From an uncultured Bacteroidota bacterium (GTDB lineage: Bacteria > Bacteroidota > Bacteroidia > Chitinophagales > Chitinophagaceae), in assembly GCA_903929425.1 (NCBI GenBank), contig CAIYUO010000058.1, forward strand, positions 1-64,000: 64,000 nt of DNA, written 5' to 3'. Positions 62,479-64,000 of this stretch are shown here, in pieces. The position numbers and the translations under genes were made by a program. The notes beneath the pieces are model-generated. The model saw nothing but the letters and a program-made list of their open reading frames with translations. It was not told the DNA's origin and made no database searches. Every line of letters begins with the position of its first letter. Positions within the stretch are counted from its first letter, which is position 1.

Positions 62479-63927
62479 TTAAAAATCATACTTTTTTCTT
62501 CTAGCGCGAGACAATAAAGCAGTTGCTTCGGTGTCATTATTTTTAAAGGCTTCTTTTGCTGGATCCCAATAAACTTTTCGTTTTAATTTCATAGCGATAT
62601 GGTGTAGCAAACAGGCACTACATGAGCGGTGGCCTACTTCAATTGGTGCAGCAAGTGGTGTTCCATTTTTAATGGCTTCCAACCAATTCACATGTTGTTC
62701 AGGGCTATCATATAAATGTACTTCCTTAGGTCCTATTAGGGATTGTAAAATTTTGGGATTACTTGCATCAATTGGTTTAACGCCGTTGTTATCACTCACG
62801 GGATCAGTATCAGTAACACGATAATTTCCTCTGGTACACCATATCCATCCTTCAGTTCCAATAAATTTCACACCATTTGGTAATTCATTTGAAACAATCA
62901 TATTTACTCCATTGGCATACAAGGCCTCTGTTCTAAATATTCCATGTACATCCCAAAGCCCTTTATAATTCGGATCGTCAGTTGGAAAATTTGCATGCCC
63001 CCATATTTCAGTTGGCCCAGAATATTCCATATCCATACCCCAATGTGCAATGTCAATATGATGGGCTCCCCAACCCGTAATCATACCCGCACCAAATTGT
63101 TCCATTCTTAACCAACCTGGTCTTGAGCTAATTCCTTTTACCGAGGTATCATGTGAGTGAACACGATCCTCAGTATAATATATTTCTGGAGTAGGACCTA
63201 ACCAAGCATCATAATCTAAATTTTGAGGTGTTGGCATTTGTATTCTATTTCCACCACCTGGATCACCTGGCAAGCCTACTTCAACAGTTTTTAATTCTCC
63301 AATTCTTCCATTACGAACTAGCTCACATGCTTTTTTAAATTGTGGCCAAGGATTATTTCCTCTTTGCTGACTTCCTACTTGAAATAATCTTCCTGTTTTT
63401 TTAACCGCATTGCTTAAAATTCTTCCTTCCTCAATGGTCAACGAAGCGGGCTTTTGCAAATAAACATCCTTACCTGCATTGACTGCATGTACACCCACAA
63501 CTGCATGTTGATGATCGGGTAAACTAATGTGAACTGCATCAATATCTTTATTATTTAGTAGCTCTTTATAATCGTTATATACTTTAATTTCCCAATCGGC
63601 TTTAATGCCACCATTCAATGCTGCTTGTTTTTCATAATTCAATTTAACAGCTGCTGGACCTGCATTGGCTCTGTCGCGGTCTACATCACATACTGCCATG
63701 ATTCTTGCACCAGCAAATCGAGCAATCTCCGTCATATCATGGCCTGTGGATATACGACCACAACCAATGGATGCAACATTTATAATATTACTAGGTGCGT
63801 ATTTCCCCAACACGCGCGCTGGTACAATAGTTGGAAAATTTACGGCAATAGCAGTACCTAATGAGGCTTTTAATGTGCTTCCAATAAAGTTTCGTCGATC
63901 TACATTTTGTTGTGTTTGTTTTTTCAT
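62479..63927 (-). CDS. Gfo/Idh/MocA family oxidoreductase, Tat-type signal
   Basis: 482 residues. The N-terminus DRRNFIGSTLKASLGTAIAV is a twin-arginine signal. The Rossmann domain (NVASIGCGRISTGHD, then VYLQKPASLTIEEG) has Gln where most relatives have Glu before Lys-Pro. VGSQQRGNNPWPQF and the C-terminal GWGAHHIDIAHWGMDME follow. Exported members are thought to oxidise or cleave sugars with a tightly held NAD. It starts 3 bases after the partial gene at the right edge and leads into the divergent Gfo/Idh gene, so three genes form one unit. Confidence 0.88.
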   Translation of the reverse strand: MKKQTQQNVDRRNFIGSTLKASLGTAIAVNFPTIVPARVLGKYAPSNIINVASIGCGRISTGHDMTEIARFAGARIMAVCDVDRDRANAGPAAVKLNYEKQAALNGGIKADWEIKVYNDYKELLNNKDIDAVHISLPDHQHAVVGVHAVNAGKDVYLQKPASLTIEEGRILSNAVKKTGRLFQVGSQQRGNNPWPQFKKACELVRNGRIGELKTVEVGLPGDPGGGNRIQMPTPQNLDYDAWLGPTPEIYYTEDRVHSHDTSVKGISSRPGWLRMEQFGAGMITGWGAHHIDIAHWGMDMEYSGPTEIWGHANFPTDDPNYKGLWDVHGIFRTEALYANGVNMIVSNELPNGVKFIGTEGWIWCTRGNYRVTDTDPVSDNNGVKPIDASNPKILQSLIGPKEVHLYDSPEQHVNWLEAIKNGTPLAAPIEVGHRSCSACLLHHIAMKLKRKVYWDPAKEAFKNNDTEATALLSRARRKKYDF

Positions 63928-63930
63928 AAA

Positions 63931-64000
63931 TTATTTTTTTATGATGAGTGGTTTTGCATTTTTTTGTGCAATCAATGCTAATTCAGTAGCTAAAAAACAA
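63931..64000 (-). CDS. C-terminal fragment of an unidentified protein (cut by window)
   Basis: An open frame enters from the right edge and ends at TAA with CFLATELALIAQKNAKPLIIKK. It is 3 bases from the Gfo/Idh start, which supports a real upstream gene in the same operon. Twenty-two residues are too few to identify it. Confidence 0.5.
   Translation of the reverse strand, partial: CFLATELALIAQKNAKPLIIKK

Noticed and set aside
1..64000. CRISPR arrays, insertion sequences, prophage or defence genes
   Set aside because: No regularly spaced repeats, transposase, integrase, phage structural or nuclease-methylase sets were recognised anywhere.

Overview
The window reads as a chromosomal segment of an AT-rich member of the Bacteroidota, most likely near the Chitinophagaceae (inference). 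The evidence is the family profile and the promoters. SecA is about 1,100 residues long, malic enzyme is fused to a phosphotransacetylase domain, and the E1 alpha and beta subunits are fused. Many upstream regions carry the Bacteroidota -7 element TAnnTTTG instead of a sigma70 -10 box. I saw no tRNA, rRNA, CRISPR array, insertion sequence or integrase, and no gene-free stretch longer than 300 bases.

The first 34 kb are mostly housekeeping. From the left edge the minus strand carries a partial O-antigen ligase-like gene, a beta-CASP metallo-hydrolase, an MlaE-type permease, malic enzyme, an M20 amidohydrolase, deoC and secA. The plus strand then carries atpG-scpB, lysA with an MlaF-type ATPase and a thioredoxin-like protein, and mdh. 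A minus-strand transport cluster follows (DAACS symporter, DedA, MFS, then a family 9 glycosyltransferase). After it come an APC permease, yebC, a small lipoprotein-like gene, a fused 2-oxoacid dehydrogenase E1, a DUF1573 protein, a class I aminotransferase, a 55-residue basic protein, GNAT, SDR and radical SAM genes, an SRAP peptidase, and a YHYH/PEBP pair.

From about 35 kb to the right edge almost every gene serves carbohydrate, mainly pectin, breakdown. A nine-gene minus-strand run reads polygalacturonase-GH105 fusion, uxaB, uxaA, uxaC, kdgK, kdgA, an ExuT-like importer, a double DUF1080 protein and a Gfo/Idh oxidoreductase, and ends at a clear terminator. A divergent LacI-type regulator lies at its head with a cre-like operator between them. 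Further units hold GH105, GH51, pectin methylesterase, a second single-domain GH105, an esterase and GH3. A GMC dehydrogenase with its small subunit and two more Gfo/Idh-type proteins complete the region.

Together these genes could de-esterify and hydrolyse homogalacturonan outside the cytoplasm, import galacturonate through the MFS carrier, and convert it by isomerisation (UxaC), reduction (UxaB), dehydration (UxaA), phosphorylation (KdgK) and aldol cleavage (KdgA) to pyruvate and glyceraldehyde 3-phosphate. The DUF1080, GMC and Gfo/Idh genes suggest a parallel route that opens glycosides by 3-oxidation. No SusC/SusD pair, pectate lyase or KduI/KduD was found in the window.
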